Part shown: piece by piece, positions 54,652-64,000 of the stretch
Numbering within the stretch: the stretch's first letter is position 1
Layout: each line of letters opens with the position of its first letter
NCBI RefSeq assembly: GCF_014203395.1
Contig: NZ_JACHIW010000001.1
Location: 3,207,501 to 3,271,500 of the forward strand
DNA from: Saccharopolyspora phatthalungensis
Lineage (GTDB): Bacteria; Actinomycetota; Actinomycetes; Mycobacteriales; Pseudonocardiaceae
Direction of reading: 5' to 3'
Length of the DNA stretch: 64,000 bases
The notes under the pieces: model-generated
What the model saw: the letters and a program-made list of their open reading frames with translations, nothing else
Told to the model about the DNA's origin: nothing
Database searches by the model: none
Made by a program: the position numbers and the translations under genes

Positions 54652-56169
54652 ATGGCACTGCGGCGAACCTGGGCGGTCGCGCTGTTCGGGGTCGACGGCG
54701 TGCTCGTCGAGATCGAGGCGGACGTGCGTCATGGCGGTCTGCCGTCCGTGCAGCTCCTGGGCCTGCCCGATACCGCCCTGCAGGAGGCGAAGAACCGGGT
54801 GCGGGCGGCGATCCAGAACTGTCGGGAGGACTGGCCGGCGAGCTGCGTGACGTTGGCGCTGTCCCCGGCCGCGATGCCCAAGACCGGCACGTCCTACGAC
54901 CTGGCGCTGGCCTGCGCGGTGCTGGCCGGGGCCGAACTGGTCCCGCCGCACCGGCTGGCGGGCACGGTGTTGTTCGGCGAGCTGGCCTTGGACGGCCGGA
55001 TACGGTCGGTTCGCGGGTTGCTACCGGCGTTGCTAGCAGCCCGTCGAGCGGGCATGCGCCGGGCGGTGGTTCCGGTGGTGGGGCTGGCCGAAGCGCAGTT
55101 GGTGGAGGGCATCGAGGTGCTCGGAGCCGAGCACCTGCGGGACGTGGTGGCGTGGCTGCGTGACCTCGCCGAGCTCGAGCGCCGGCCGCCGCCGATCGAC
55201 GAGCCACCGGCCGACGACGTGCCAGACCTCTCCGACGTGCTAGGCCAGCCGGAGGCGAGATGGGCCTTGGAGGTGGCCGCGGCGGGTGGTCATCACCTGC
55301 TGATGGTCGGGCCGCCGGGCACCGGCAAGACGATGCTGGCCAAGCGGTTGTGCGGGTTGTTGCCGAGCCTGACGGCGGCGGAGGCGCTGGAGGTCACCGC
55401 GATCCGTTCGGTGGCCGGCGACTTGCCCGAATCGGCTGCGCTGATCCGGACGCCGCCGTTCGTGGCACCGCACCCCTCGCTGTCGATCCCGGCCCTGGTC
55501 GGCGGCGGCACCGGGTTGGCCCGACCGGGTGCGGTCAGCAGCGCGCACCGCGGGGTGCTGCTGCTAGACGAGGCATGCGAGTTGGGATCGAAACGACTGG
55601 AGGCGCTGCGCACGGCGTTGGAGGAAGGCGAGGTCCGGCTGGCGCGGCGTGATGGAACGCTGCGCTACCCGGCGCGGTTCCAGCTGGTCCTGGCGACCAA
55701 CCCGTGCCCGTGCGCACCTGCTCGGGACCTGGACTGCCAGTGCCCGCCGCAGGTTCGCCGACGGTACCTCGGCAAGCTGTCCGGACCGTTGCTGGACCGG
55801 GTTGACCTGCGCGTCCGGATGCGCCCGATCACCGCGATGACCGTCCACAGTGGTGCCGAGCCGGAGGGCTCCGCGGCGGTACGCAAGCGGGTGGAGCAGG
55901 CTCGGTCCGCCGCGCGGGAGCGGTGGTCCGCGCATGGATGGCAAACCAACACCGAGGTGCCGGGGCCGGTGCTGCGGCGCGAATTCGGGCTGCCCGCCGC
56001 GTCGACGGGGCTGCTGGATCGCGGGTTGGAGGTCGGCGCGATCACGGCCCGGGGCGCCGATCGGTGCCTGCGGGTCGCCTGGACGCTGGCCGATCTCGAC
56101 GGCCGCGATCAGCCGGATGCGGAGCATGTGGCGGCGGCACTGGAATTCCGGGACAGGAGGGCGGCGTGA
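54652..56169 (+). CDS. YifB/ComM family Mg-chelatase-like AAA ATPase
   Basis: 505 residues. The N-terminal Lon-protease-like substrate domain (about 1-170: VEIEADVRHGGLPSVQLLGLPD) precedes an AAA module with Walker A GPPGTGKTMLAKRL (about 219-232), Walker B LLLDEACELG and CPCAPARDLDCQCPP, with a C-terminal helical domain. ComM is a hexameric helicase promoting branch migration during transformation. The ATG follows the yraN stop immediately. With DprA downstream it forms a recombination/DNA-uptake pair, although natural competence is not established for such hosts. Confidence 0.93.
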   Translation: MALRRTWAVALFGVDGVLVEIEADVRHGGLPSVQLLGLPDTALQEAKNRVRAAIQNCREDWPASCVTLALSPAAMPKTGTSYDLALACAVLAGAELVPPHRLAGTVLFGELALDGRIRSVRGLLPALLAARRAGMRRAVVPVVGLAEAQLVEGIEVLGAEHLRDVVAWLRDLAELERRPPPIDEPPADDVPDLSDVLGQPEARWALEVAAAGGHHLLMVGPPGTGKTMLAKRLCGLLPSLTAAEALEVTAIRSVAGDLPESAALIRTPPFVAPHPSLSIPALVGGGTGLARPGAVSSAHRGVLLLDEACELGSKRLEALRTALEEGEVRLARRDGTLRYPARFQLVLATNPCPCAPARDLDCQCPPQVRRRYLGKLSGPLLDRVDLRVRMRPITAMTVHSGAEPEGSAAVRKRVEQARSAARERWSAHGWQTNTEVPGPVLRREFGLPAASTGLLDRGLEVGAITARGADRCLRVAWTLADLDGRDQPDAEHVAAALEFRDRRAA

Positions 56170-57326
56170 TGACGAACTGGGCTTCGATAGGCGAGAAGAC
56201 GAAGCAGGAGTTGCTGGTCGCAAGGGCTTTTCTGGTCGGTGTTGCGGAGCCGCCCGCGCCGGCGCTGGCCGGGTTCGTCGCGGAGCACGGCCCCCGTCGG
56301 GCGGTCGACCTGATCCTGCGGGACAAGGCGCCGCCGGAAGTCGGCGCAGAGGTGGAGGCGCGGCGCGCGCACGTCTCCGGCGAACAGCTGTTGTCGGCTT
56401 CCGAGGCCGCCGGTGCTCGACTTGTCGTGCCGGAGGATCCCGAGTGGCCGCACGAGGCGTTCGCCTGCTTGTCCGGGGCGCGAACGGTCGAGCTACCGGG
56501 GATGGCCGAACCGATCGCGCTGTGGGTCCGCGGCAAGGCCGGGCTGGGCGACGCGGCGGAACGCGCGGTGGCCGTCGTCGGTGCCAGAGCCGCGTCGGGC
56601 TATGGGGAGCACGTGGCGGCGGAGTTCGGCCACGGACTCTCGACGGCGGGATTCACGGTCGTCTCCGGGGCCGCGTACGGGATCGACGGGGCTGCGCACC
56701 GGGGTGCGCTCGCGGCGGGCGGCCTGACGGTGGCGTTCCTGGCCTGCGGTGTCGACGTCGATTACCCGGCAGGCCACGGCAGATTGCTCCGCGCCATCGC
56801 CGACCAAGGCGTCGTCGTCAGCGAGTACCCGCCCGGCACACCGCCGCGCAAGCATCGTTTTCTGGTTCGTAACAGGCTGATCGCCTCGGCCGGTCGCGCT
56901 ACCGTGGTGGTCGAGGCCGGGGCTCGCAGCGGCGCCGCCAATACCGCGAACACCGCCGATGCCTTGGGGCGTCCCGTGTTGGCCGTGCCGGGCCCCGTGA
57001 CATCGAAGAACTCGGTGGGATGCCACGGGATGGTCCGGTCCGGCCAGGCCGTGCTGGTCACCCGCACCCAGGACGTCGTCGAGGCGCTGACTCCGCTCGG
57101 CGCACAGTCGTCGGTCGAACTTCCCGCCCAGCACCGCCGAACCGACGAACTGCACCCGCACGCGCGTCGCCTGCACGATGCGCTGGTCGGCATGGATTGC
57201 GCGAGCCCGGACGAGCTGGCGCGGGATTCGGGACTACCGCTGGGCAAAGTCCGGGCCTTGCTGCCGGAGCTCGAACTGGCCGGGTTCGTGGCCCGGTCCG
57301 AACGGGGGTGGTCGGCAACGGAGTGA
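56169..57326 (+). CDS. dprA: DNA-processing protein DprA
   Basis: 385 residues. The Rossmann core has AVVGARAASGYGEHVAAEF, VVSGAAYGIDGAAHRGALAAGG, CGVDVDYPAGH, SEYPPGTPPRKHRFLVRNRLIA and AGARSGAANTA, and a C-terminal winged-helix domain follows (SPDELARDSGLPLGKVRALLPELELAG). It loads RecA onto single-stranded DNA. AGGAGG lies 8 bp before the ATG at 56169; a GTG at 56166 is also possible. The start overlaps the end of the yifB gene. Confidence 0.94.
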   Translation: MTNWASIGEKTKQELLVARAFLVGVAEPPAPALAGFVAEHGPRRAVDLILRDKAPPEVGAEVEARRAHVSGEQLLSASEAAGARLVVPEDPEWPHEAFACLSGARTVELPGMAEPIALWVRGKAGLGDAAERAVAVVGARAASGYGEHVAAEFGHGLSTAGFTVVSGAAYGIDGAAHRGALAAGGLTVAFLACGVDVDYPAGHGRLLRAIADQGVVVSEYPPGTPPRKHRFLVRNRLIASAGRATVVVEAGARSGAANTANTADALGRPVLAVPGPVTSKNSVGCHGMVRSGQAVLVTRTQDVVEALTPLGAQSSVELPAQHRRTDELHPHARRLHDALVGMDCASPDELARDSGLPLGKVRALLPELELAGFVARSERGWSATE

Positions 57327-57479
57327 GCGAGCGACAGCATGGTGACGGCCCCGGGCCCGGCACCTCGGATTTGCCTGCGCATTCTTCGCTGTGCAAGCCG
57401 ATTCCCGCACCGTTCAAGTGATCATGTTCCGGCGTGGCGATGCTTGACCGATGCCGGTGCAACGTACAGCGTCGAAGTC

Positions 57480-58457
57480 ATGGCCCGCCGCACACGTTCC
57501 GCCGAATCGCGAAGACCGGATCTGCGGGCGGCTCGGGCGAAACTGCCCGAGTCGCTCGGTGTCGCGGTCGACGGCTTCGAGCGGCACCTCGCCGCGGAAC
57601 GCGGCCTATCCGGCCACACCGTTCGCGGGTACATCGGCGACGTCGTCTCGCTGCTGGGCCACCTGGCAGGCGCGGCGGACAAGGCAACCCTTGCTGCGCT
57701 GGACATTTCCGTCCTGCGGGAATGGCTGTCGGCGCAACATGCGCACGGTTCGAGCCGGGCGACGCTCGCGCGGCGGACCGCGTCGGCGCGCACCTTTACC
57801 GGGTGGGCCTTTCGTGCCGGGCTGCTGCCGGTCGATCCGGGACCGCGGCTCGCGGTGCCGTCGAAACAGCGCAAATTGCCCGCGGTGCTGCGCGTTGACC
57901 AGGCAGGTTCGGCTATGCAGGCGTCGGCGATGGGCGCGGAACAAGGAGATCCGGTGGCATTGCGGGATCACGCGGTGCTCGAACTGCTGTATGCCACTGG
58001 GGTCCGCGTCGCCGAGCTCTGCGGGCTGGACGTCGACGACGTCGACCGCGAGCGCCGACTGATCCGCGTGATCGGTAAAGGCGACAAGGAACGTGCTGTG
58101 CCGTTCGGCGTACCGGCGGATCAGTCGCTCGGCCGCTGGCTTTCCGACGGTCGGCCGAAACTCGTCCGGGAATCGTCCGGTGCCGCCCTGTTCCTGGGTG
58201 TCCGAGGTGGACGTCTCGACCCGCGTGCCGTGCGACGCAGCGTGCACGACGCGGTCGGCGCGGTTTCCGGCGCCCCGGACGTCGGACCGCACGGACTGCG
58301 GCACTCGGCTGCGACCCATTTGTTGGAAGGCGGTGCGGACCTCCGTAGCGTTCAGGAGTTGCTTGGTCACGCTACGCTCGCAACGACCCAGCTTTATACC
58401 CACGTGACCGTTGAACGGCTGAAGGCGATCCATGACCGAACTCACCCCCGTTCCTGA
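57480..58457 (+). CDS. xerC: tyrosine recombinase XerC
   Basis: A 325-residue site-specific recombinase that resolves chromosome dimers at dif. The catalytic set is complete: R176 (TGVRVAEL), a lysine in [10 protein letters not shown]271-xx-R274 ([10 protein letters not shown]), H297 (LLGHATL) and nucleophile Y306 (TTQLYTH). The N-terminal SAM-like core-binding domain spans about 25-110. The position between dprA and whiG is the chromosomal XerC locus, not a prophage. Its last 26 bases overlap the sigma factor gene. Confidence 0.93.
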   Translation: MARRTRSAESRRPDLRAARAKLPESLGVAVDGFERHLAAERGLSGHTVRGYIGDVVSLLGHLAGAADKATLAALDISVLREWLSAQHAHGSSRATLARRTASARTFTGWAFRAGLLPVDPGPRLAVPSKQRKLPAVLRVDQAGSAMQASAMGAEQGDPVALRDHAVLELLYATGVRVAELCGLDVDDVDRERRLIRVIGKGDKERAVPFGVPADQSLGRWLSDGRPKLVRESSGAALFLGVRGGRLDPRAVRRSVHDAVGAVSGAPDVGPHGLRHSAATHLLEGGADLRSVQELLGHATLATTQLYTHVTVERLKAIHDRTHPRS

Positions 58458-59382
58458 CCATGCCGGGGGCGGCGCCAATGCGGCGGCCGCGAGATCGACC
58501 TCGGTACAGGTGACCGCCCGTAACCAAGGCGGCTTGACCAACGGCCATTTCGACGACCGCACTTCGCGACGGGGGTTGTCCGTGGCCACGGCCGAGCCCG
58601 CCGCCGGGGACCAGCGCAGCGGTGACGAGGTCGAGGCCGGCATCGTCGCGCTGTGGCAGGCGTTCGGGCAGCGGCGCGATCAGGAACTGCGGGATCGGCT
58701 GGTGCTGCACTACGCGCCGCTGGTCAAGTACGTGGCCGGTCGGGTCGGCACGGGGCTGCCCTCGCACGTCGAGGTCTCCGACCTGATCCAGTCCGGGATC
58801 TTCGGCCTGGTCGACGCGATCGAGAAATTCGAACCGGAACGCGGCTTGAAGTTCGAGACCTACGCGATGCAGCGCATCCGCGGCGCCATCCTCGACGACC
58901 TGCGGGCCCAGGACTGGGTCCCGAGATCGGTGCGCAGCCGGGCCCGCGACGTGGAGCGGGCACTGGAGCGCCTCGAAGCCAAGCTACAGCGCACCGCGAC
59001 CGACGCCGAACTGGCGCGTGAGCTCGAACTTTCCGTCGACGAGCTGCGAGAGTTGTTCGCGCAACTGCAGATGACCAGCGTGATCGCGCTCGACGACCTG
59101 ATCGGAGCCGGACCGGCGCAGGCGTCGCTGGCCGAGACGTTGCCCGACGACCGCGCCGAGGACCCGGTGGCAGCCCTGGTGGACCGGGACAGCCGGCGCC
59201 AGCTGGCCGAAGCGGTCGAGCGGCTCAGCGAGCGGGACCGCGTCGTCGTCACGCTCTACTACTTCGAGAACCTGACGCTGGCCGAGATCGGCAAGGTGCT
59301 CGGCGTGACCGAATCCCGCGTCTGCCAGCTGCACACCCGCGCTGTGCTGCGCCTGCGCACCAAGCTCACCGAACAGAACTGA
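58432..59382 (+). CDS. whiG: FliA/WhiG-family RNA polymerase sigma factor
   Basis: A 316-residue sigma-28-type factor. Region 2 ([71 protein letters not shown]), region 3 (about 170-235) and region 4 with helix-turn-helix ([23 protein letters not shown]) are intact. In Streptomyces WhiG starts spore formation; in motile relatives FliA drives flagellar genes. The ATG at 58432 has GAAGGCG ahead and gives a disordered extension of about 65 residues; a later GTG at 58579 would give a more typical length. Confidence 0.9.
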   Translation: MTELTPVPDHAGGGANAAAARSTSVQVTARNQGGLTNGHFDDRTSRRGLSVATAEPAAGDQRSGDEVEAGIVALWQAFGQRRDQELRDRLVLHYAPLVKYVAGRVGTGLPSHVEVSDLIQSGIFGLVDAIEKFEPERGLKFETYAMQRIRGAILDDLRAQDWVPRSVRSRARDVERALERLEAKLQRTATDAELARELELSVDELRELFAQLQMTSVIALDDLIGAGPAQASLAETLPDDRAEDPVAALVDRDSRRQLAEAVERLSERDRVVVTLYYFENLTLAEIGKVLGVTESRVCQLHTRAVLRLRTKLTEQN

Positions 59383-59428
59383 CCTGCGCTTCGCCGGAAC
59401 GGGAGCGTATTCCGCGCGGACCTTGAGG

Positions 59429-60025
59429 TCAGTCCCACGGCAGCAGCCGGACGCGGCCGAAGCCGAGCAGGCGCAGCGGATCGAGGTAGTCCAGGCGCCG
59501 CCGGGCGCCCCAGTGCAGGCACGCTCCCGGTGGTTCGGCGGTGCACCCGGGGTGGCCGGGCTCCAGGTGGCCGATCGGTTGCCCGCGGAGGACCTGATCG
59601 CCCACCGCGACCACCGGGGCGACCGGCTCGTAGGTGGTGCGCAGACCTCCGGCGTGCTCGATCGACACCAGGTTGCGATCCGCCATCCAGCCCGCGTACA
59701 CGACCAGGCCGTCTCCGGCCGCCAACACCGCCTGGCCGACCTCGCCAACCAGGTCGACACCCCGATGACCTGGGCCGAAGGCATGTGCCGGGGCCTCGAA
59801 CGGCCGTGCGACCGCAGGCGTGGGGTCCAGCGGCCAGCCGAACCGGACCGCCGTCCGCGGCGCAGGCACCGACACCACAACCGGCGCGGCAGCCGTTGAC
59901 ACGGCAGGAACCGGCCGGGGAAGGGCAGGCGTCGACGCCGCAGGCGGTGTGCCGGGCGCTGCGGCCGAAACGACCGATCCGATCGTGACGGCGCAGCCCA
60001 GAACGGTGGAGATCAACAGGCGCAT
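59429..60025 (-). CDS. M23-family peptidase domain protein, exported
   Basis: 198 residues with a signal peptide (MRLLISTVLGCAVTIGSVVSAAA), a Pro/Ala-rich linker (to about residue 75) and an M23 lysostaphin-like domain. HRGVDLVG (zinc His and Asp) and LHWGAR (family LHFG) are metal-binding motifs, with DGLVVYAGW and QPIGHLEPG typical of the fold. It may cut peptidoglycan cross-bridges or act as an activator if degenerate. The ATG at 60025 begins the signal peptide. It is convergent with whiG and divergent from rpsB. Confidence 0.88.
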   Translation of the reverse strand: MRLLISTVLGCAVTIGSVVSAAAPGTPPAASTPALPRPVPAVSTAAAPVVVSVPAPRTAVRFGWPLDPTPAVARPFEAPAHAFGPGHRGVDLVGEVGQAVLAAGDGLVVYAGWMADRNLVSIEHAGGLRTTYEPVAPVVAVGDQVLRGQPIGHLEPGHPGCTAEPPGACLHWGARRRLDYLDPLRLLGFGRVRLLPWD

Positions 60026-60432
60026 GGTCCAACCGTGGCCGTCGGCAGCCCAGGTGAACAGGGGGAAAACCAGATCTGTGGACAAGGCGCGCGGCTGTGG
60101 AGAACTCGCACTCCACGATCGGGTCGGCCGGGGCGTCCAGTACACTATCCGCGCGGTTTCGTGTCCGCACGGACCGACTTCGCGTGCCCGCACGCCACGC
60201 CTGCGCAGGTAGCCCGACTTCGCGGTCGGCCACCAGGTGGAACAGTACCGAGCTGAACGCTTCGGATGGTGCTGCTCCCGGCAGGGTGCCGGTGCCCTCG
60301 CGGTCCCGAGCTCGCCAACGAGCCCGGGTGAGGGTGGCCGGGCGGGTACCAGGGCGACGGGCCACCCGGCCCGTCGCGGCAACCGAATCGCGCGCCACCG
60401 GCGCGCCCGACCCAAGAGGTGCGAATCTGGCC
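60026..60432 (+). promoter_or_regulatory. divergent promoter region and rpsB leader
   Basis: 407 bp. TACACT (60141-60146) is a good -10 for rpsB, implying a GC-rich leader of about 280 nt. A reverse DnaA-type nonamer TGTGGACAA lies at 60077-60085. No gene is supportable here. Confidence 0.45.
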
Positions 60433-61278
60433 ATGGCCGTCGTCACCATGAAGCAGCTGCTCGACAGCGGCGTGCACTTCGGGCATCAGACCCGGCGCTG
60501 GAACCCGAAGATGAAGCGCTACATCTTCACCGAGCGCAACGGCATCTACATCATCGACCTGCAGCAGACGCTGACCTACATCGACGGGGCGTTCGACTTC
60601 GTCAAGCAGACGGTCGCGCACGGCGGGACCATCCTGTTCGTCGGCACCAAGAAGCAGGCGCAGGAAGCGATCGCCGAGCAGGCCCAGCGGGTCGGCATGC
60701 CGTTCGTCAACCAGCGTTGGCTGGGTGGCATGCTCACCAACTTCCAGACCGTCCACAAGCGTCTGCAGCGTCTCAAGGAACTCGAGACGATGGAGCAGAC
60801 CGGGGGCTTCGAGGGTCGCACCAAGAAGGAAATCTTGATGCTGACCCGCGAGAAGGACAAGCTCGAGAAGACCCTCGGCGGTATCCGCGACATGAGCAAG
60901 GTGCCCAGCGCCGTGTGGATCGTGGACACCAAGAAGGAGCACATCGCCGTCGGCGAGGCTCGCAAGCTGGGCATCCCGGTCGTGGCGATCCTGGACACCA
61001 ACTGCGACCCGGACGAGGTCGACTACCCGATCCCGGGCAACGACGACGCGATCCGCTCCGCCGCCCTGCTGACCCGCGTGGTCGCCGACGGTGTCGCTCA
61101 GGGCCTGATGGCCCGCAGCGGCCGCACCAACGGTGCCGCTGAGGGTGAGGAGAAGCCGGCCGGTGGCGAGCCGCTTGCCGAGTGGGAGAAGGAGCTGCTG
61201 GCTGGCTCCGGTCAGGCCGCCGCTGAGGGCTCCGGTCAGGCCGCTGCCGAGGGCGGCGAGCAGGCCGCGCAGTCCTGA
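60433..61278 (+). CDS. rpsB: 30S ribosomal protein S2
   Basis: 281 residues. [49 protein letters not shown] and [22 protein letters not shown] are S2 signatures. The C-terminal 50 residues are an acidic extension with a repeated SGQAAAEG unit, typical of actinobacteria. First gene of the rpsB-tsf-pyrH-frr-cdsA cluster. Confidence 0.97.
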   Translation: MAVVTMKQLLDSGVHFGHQTRRWNPKMKRYIFTERNGIYIIDLQQTLTYIDGAFDFVKQTVAHGGTILFVGTKKQAQEAIAEQAQRVGMPFVNQRWLGGMLTNFQTVHKRLQRLKELETMEQTGGFEGRTKKEILMLTREKDKLEKTLGGIRDMSKVPSAVWIVDTKKEHIAVGEARKLGIPVVAILDTNCDPDEVDYPIPGNDDAIRSAALLTRVVADGVAQGLMARSGRTNGAAEGEEKPAGGEPLAEWEKELLAGSGQAAAEGSGQAAAEGGEQAAQS

Positions 61279-61465
61279 GTCCGCTTGCTGCGCGCCTGCC
61301 GCGAGGCGGGCGCGCAGCGCGGTCCGGCTACCCGCCAGGCACACTGGCAGGTGCCACCCGGGCCGGGTTCGCATCCCGCTGAGCTGGTTGAACGCCACGG
61401 GAGCGGCCCGGCCGATGTCTGCAAGACCTTCGAAGCTGCGTACTAAGAGGGACGGATAACGCACG

Positions 61466-62281
61466 ATGGCGAACTTCAGTGCGGCCGACGTCAAGCGTCT
61501 TCGCGAGCTGACCGGCGCCGGCATGATGGACTGCAAGAAGGCTCTTGAGCAGGCCGACGGCGACTTCGACAAGGCCGTCGAGAGCCTGCGCATCAAGGGC
61601 GCCAAGGACGTGGGCAAGCGCGCCGAGCGCGCCACCGCCGAGGGCTTGGTCGCCGCCGACGGCGGCGTGCTGATCGAGCTGAACAGCGAGACCGACTTCG
61701 TCGCCAAGAACGACGAGTTCATCGAGCTGGCCAACAAGATCGTCGCCGCGGTCAAGGCCGCCGGCGCCGCCGACCTCGAAGCCGCGTTGGCGGCCCCGCT
61801 GGACGGCAAGACCGTCGCCGAGGTCATCCAGGAGCTGTCCGCCAAGATCGGCGAGAAGCTGGAACTGCGCCGGGTCGCCAAGTTCGACGGCGAGGTGGCC
61901 ACCTACCTGCACCGCCGCTCCGCGGACCTGCCCCCGGCGGTCGGGGTGCTGGTCGAGTACACCGGCGCGGCCCAGGAAGCCGCGCGCGGCGCCGCCATGC
62001 AGGTCGCGGCGCTCAAGCCGAAGTACCTTAGCCGCGACGACGTCCCGGAAGACATCGTCGCCAACGAGCGGCGCATCGCCGAGGAGACCGCGAAGGCCGA
62101 AGGCAAGCCGGAGCAGGCCCTGCCGAAGATCGTCGAGGGTCGCCTGAACGGGTTCTTCAAGGAGAACGCGCTGCTGGACCAGCCGTCCGTGCAGGACAAC
62201 AAGAAGACCGTCAAGGCCCTGCTCAACGAGGCCGGCGTGACCGTCACCGGCTTTGTTCGGTTCGAGGTCGGCCAGGCCTGA
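61466..62281 (+). CDS. tsf: elongation factor Ts
   Basis: A 271-residue guanine-nucleotide exchange factor for EF-Tu. N-terminal UBA-like domain with [19 protein letters not shown], the EF-Tu-contacting motif T76-DFVAKN, and the two core subdomains. Length is normal for actinobacteria. It lies 187 bp after rpsB, with a terminator-like hairpin following before pyrH. Confidence 0.97.
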   Translation: MANFSAADVKRLRELTGAGMMDCKKALEQADGDFDKAVESLRIKGAKDVGKRAERATAEGLVAADGGVLIELNSETDFVAKNDEFIELANKIVAAVKAAGAADLEAALAAPLDGKTVAEVIQELSAKIGEKLELRRVAKFDGEVATYLHRRSADLPPAVGVLVEYTGAAQEAARGAAMQVAALKPKYLSRDDVPEDIVANERRIAEETAKAEGKPEQALPKIVEGRLNGFFKENALLDQPSVQDNKKTVKALLNEAGVTVTGFVRFEVGQA

Positions 62282-62355
62282 CCGGTAGTGGTGCCGCACC
62301 GGCTCACCGGGCGCGGTGCACCGGGCTCGGCCGGTGTCCGCGAAGCACGGCATCA

Positions 62356-62389
62356 GCGCCCCGCCTTCGTTCGCAAGGCGGGGCGCTTT
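62356..62389 (+). terminator. hairpin between tsf and pyrH
   Basis: A perfect 12-bp stem GCGCCCCGCCTT (62356-62367) / AAGGCGGGGCGC (62375-62386), 7-nt loop, TTT following. It would separate or attenuate rpsB-tsf from pyrH-frr. Confidence 0.85.
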
Positions 62390-62479
62390 CGCAAGATCGC
62401 GGCAGCAGAGCGCGACGTCGGCAGGCGGACCGATCCGCGCAATCTTGACAAGCCATTCCGAACCTCGCGGGAGGAACCA

Positions 62480-63229
62480 GTGACCGACGACGGCGCAGCA
62501 CAGCGCGGTTACAGCCGAGTGCTGCTCAAGTTGGGCGGCGAAATGTTCGGCGGGGGCAGCGTCGGGATCGACCCGGACGTGGTCGGCACGGTTGCCCGGC
62601 AGATCGCCGAGATCGTCGCCGACGGGGTCGAGGTGGCCATCGTGATCGGTGGTGGCAACTTCTTCCGCGGCGCTGAACTGCAGCAGCGGGGTATGGAACG
62701 CGCGCGCGGTGACTACATGGCGATGCTGGGCACCGTGATGAACTGCCTGGCGCTGCAGGACTTTCTGGAGCGCGAGCACGGCATCGACACCCGGGTGATG
62801 ACCGCGATCACCATGGGGCAGGTCGCCGAGCCCTACATCCCGCGGCGCGCGATGCGGCACATGGAGAAGGGTCGCGTGGTCATCTTCGGCGCCGGCACCG
62901 GCATGCCGTACTTCTCCACCGACACCACCGCGGCGCAGCGGGCCTTGGAGATCGGCTGCGAGGTGGTGCTGATGGCCAAGGCGGTCGACGGCGTCTACAC
63001 CGCCGACCCGAAGACCACCCCGGACGCACAGCTGTTCGACAGCATCACGCATCGCGAGGTGCTGGAGCGCGGCCTGAAGGTCGCCGACGCGACCGCCTTC
63101 AGCCTCTGCATGGACAACCACATGCCGATCCTGGTGTTCAACCTGCTGGAAGAAGGCAACATCGCCCGCGCGGTCAGCGGCGACAAGATAGGCACGCTGG
63201 TCAGCACCCCGGCCGCCCCAACGGCCTGA
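62480..63229 (+). CDS. pyrH: UMP kinase
   Basis: A 249-residue amino-acid-kinase-fold enzyme making [65 protein letters not shown] and [12 protein letters not shown] are all present. The GTG at 62480 has GGGAGGA 5-6 bp ahead; sequence upstream in frame is not family-like. Confidence 0.96.
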   Translation: MTDDGAAQRGYSRVLLKLGGEMFGGGSVGIDPDVVGTVARQIAEIVADGVEVAIVIGGGNFFRGAELQQRGMERARGDYMAMLGTVMNCLALQDFLEREHGIDTRVMTAITMGQVAEPYIPRRAMRHMEKGRVVIFGAGTGMPYFSTDTTAAQRALEIGCEVVLMAKAVDGVYTADPKTTPDAQLFDSITHREVLERGLKVADATAFSLCMDNHMPILVFNLLEEGNIARAVSGDKIGTLVSTPAAPTA

Positions 63230-63329
63230 GGGTGCTGGATCCTGATCAGGGGCGGGCCCGGACTGGGGCCGCGCTGCCCAGCAGGCGACACTTGCAATGT
63301 CCACCGGTCGGCAGACTTAAGGAGCAGCC

Positions 63330-63887
63330 GTGATCGACGAAGCTCTTCTCGAAGGCGAGGAGAAGATGCAAAAGGCGGTGGAGGTGGCCAAGGACGACCT
63401 GGCCACCGTACGCACCGGCCGCGCGAACCCCGCGATGTTCTCCGGCATCGTCGTCGACTACTACGGTTCGCCGACGCCGTTGAACCAGCTGGCCAGCGTC
63501 TCCGTGCCGGAGGCGAGGCTGGTGGTCATCAAGCCTTACGACGCCAGCCAGCTGGCCGCCATGGAGAAGGCCATCCGCGATTCCGACCTCGGCGTGAACC
63601 CGTCCAACGACGGCCAGCTCATCCGGGTGGCCATCCCGCAGATGACCGAGGAGCGCCGCAAGGAGATGGTCAAGCTCGCCAAGCACAAGGGCGAGGAAGG
63701 CAAGATCACCATCCGTGGCATCCGCCGCAAGGTCAAGGAAGAGATCGACCGGATCGTCAAGGACGGCGAGGCCGGCGAGGACGAGGGCACTCGTGGTGAG
63801 AAGGAGCTGGAGAACCTGACGCACCGCTACACCGCGCAGATCGACGAACTGGTCAAGCACAAGGAAGCAGAACTGCTAGAGGTCTGA
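63330..63887 (+). CDS. frr: ribosome recycling factor
   Basis: 185 residues, the usual length. Begins [34 protein letters not shown], with [33 protein letters not shown]. It splits post-termination ribosomes with EF-G. GTG start with AAGGAG 5 bp ahead. Confidence 0.97.
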   Translation: MIDEALLEGEEKMQKAVEVAKDDLATVRTGRANPAMFSGIVVDYYGSPTPLNQLASVSVPEARLVVIKPYDASQLAAMEKAIRDSDLGVNPSNDGQLIRVAIPQMTEERRKEMVKLAKHKGEEGKITIRGIRRKVKEEIDRIVKDGEAGEDEGTRGEKELENLTHRYTAQIDELVKHKEAELLEV

Positions 63888-64000
63888 GTGGTGACGGCCG
63901 GCCAGTGCGAAGGTGAGTCCGGAATGTCCGCTGACAGCCCGGACCCGCCTTCGCGTCCTTCCCGGGCTGGAAGAGATCTCCGGGCCGCCATCGGCGTCGG
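63888..64000 (+). CDS. cdsA: phosphatidate cytidylyltransferase, N-terminus only
   Basis: An open frame from GTG 63888 to the window end (38 codons). After a variable Pro/Ser-rich start it reads SRAGRDLRAAIGVG, the conserved entry to the CdsA membrane domain, and cdsA follows frr in most actinobacteria. Starts at GTG 63888 or 63891 or ATG 63924 are all possible. The rest lies outside the window. Confidence 0.8.
   Translation, partial: MVTAGQCEGESGMSADSPDPPSRPSRAGRDLRAAIGV

Noticed and set aside
57480..58457. Tyrosine recombinase as sign of an integrated element
   Set aside because: It sits at the conserved dprA-xerC-whiG locus with no attachment-site repeats, phage genes or tRNA nearby.

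Overview
The window is 64 kb of chromosome from a GC-rich, mycelial-type actinobacterium. The evidence is GC-rich third codon positions, frequent GTG and TTG starts, an actinobacterial gene order (smc, ftsY, amtB-glnK, ffh, rpsP, rimM, trmD, rplS, lepB, rnhB, yraN, yifB, dprA, xerC, whiG, rpsB, tsf, pyrH, frr, cdsA), a WhiG-type sporulation/motility sigma factor, type VII (ESX) secretion substrates and XRE/DUF397 pairs. This fits the Pseudonocardiales, perhaps a Saccharopolyspora relative, but a species cannot be named from the sequence alone. Both ends are cut: mutM at the left and cdsA at the right.

Layout. 1-852: 3' part of mutM. 880-7036: an envelope-glycosylation operon (GT2-GtrA fusion, GT39 transferase) followed by an OmpR-type two-component system; both are preceded by the same CCCAG tandem repeat with an 11-bp period. 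7142-8977: asnB on the minus strand. 9332-17227: the full high-affinity potassium operon kdpFABCDE with an extra 27-residue leader membrane peptide. 17267-25730: an accessory island with a deleted binding-protein-like gene, a minus-strand ESX-type secreted-protein operon, an XRE/DUF397 regulator pair with a triplicated DUF397 hairpin, and a plus-strand operon of ESX substrates, a DUF3558 lipoprotein and an EspG-like chaperone. No ESX core machinery is present.

25887-38801: a small-molecule kinase, a Pro/Ser/Thr-rich anchored protein with a zinc-ribbon partner, acyP, smc, a lone anti-sigma-like protein, a conserved membrane protein, anmK with a sodium/solute symporter (muropeptide recycling), ftsY and a CynX-type exporter. 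38923-41701: amtB-glnK, then a gene-free but strongly structured stretch lying between two intrinsic terminators, then a small P-loop protein. 42004-48724: deaD helicase, ffh, an amidohydrolase and two CPBP membrane proteases. 48915-64000: a translation, secretion and DNA-processing block ending in cdsA.

Functional links. FtsY and Ffh are the two GTPases of co-translational targeting, with LepB as the signal peptidase. RpsP, KhpA, RimM, TrmD and RplS form the classic ribosome-biogenesis operon. RpsB, Tsf, PyrH, Frr and CdsA form the second conserved cluster. The most interesting signals are the shared 11-bp-periodic operators, the structured RNA region at 40663-41048, the triplicated DUF397 gene, and the ESX effector island without an obvious toxin domain.
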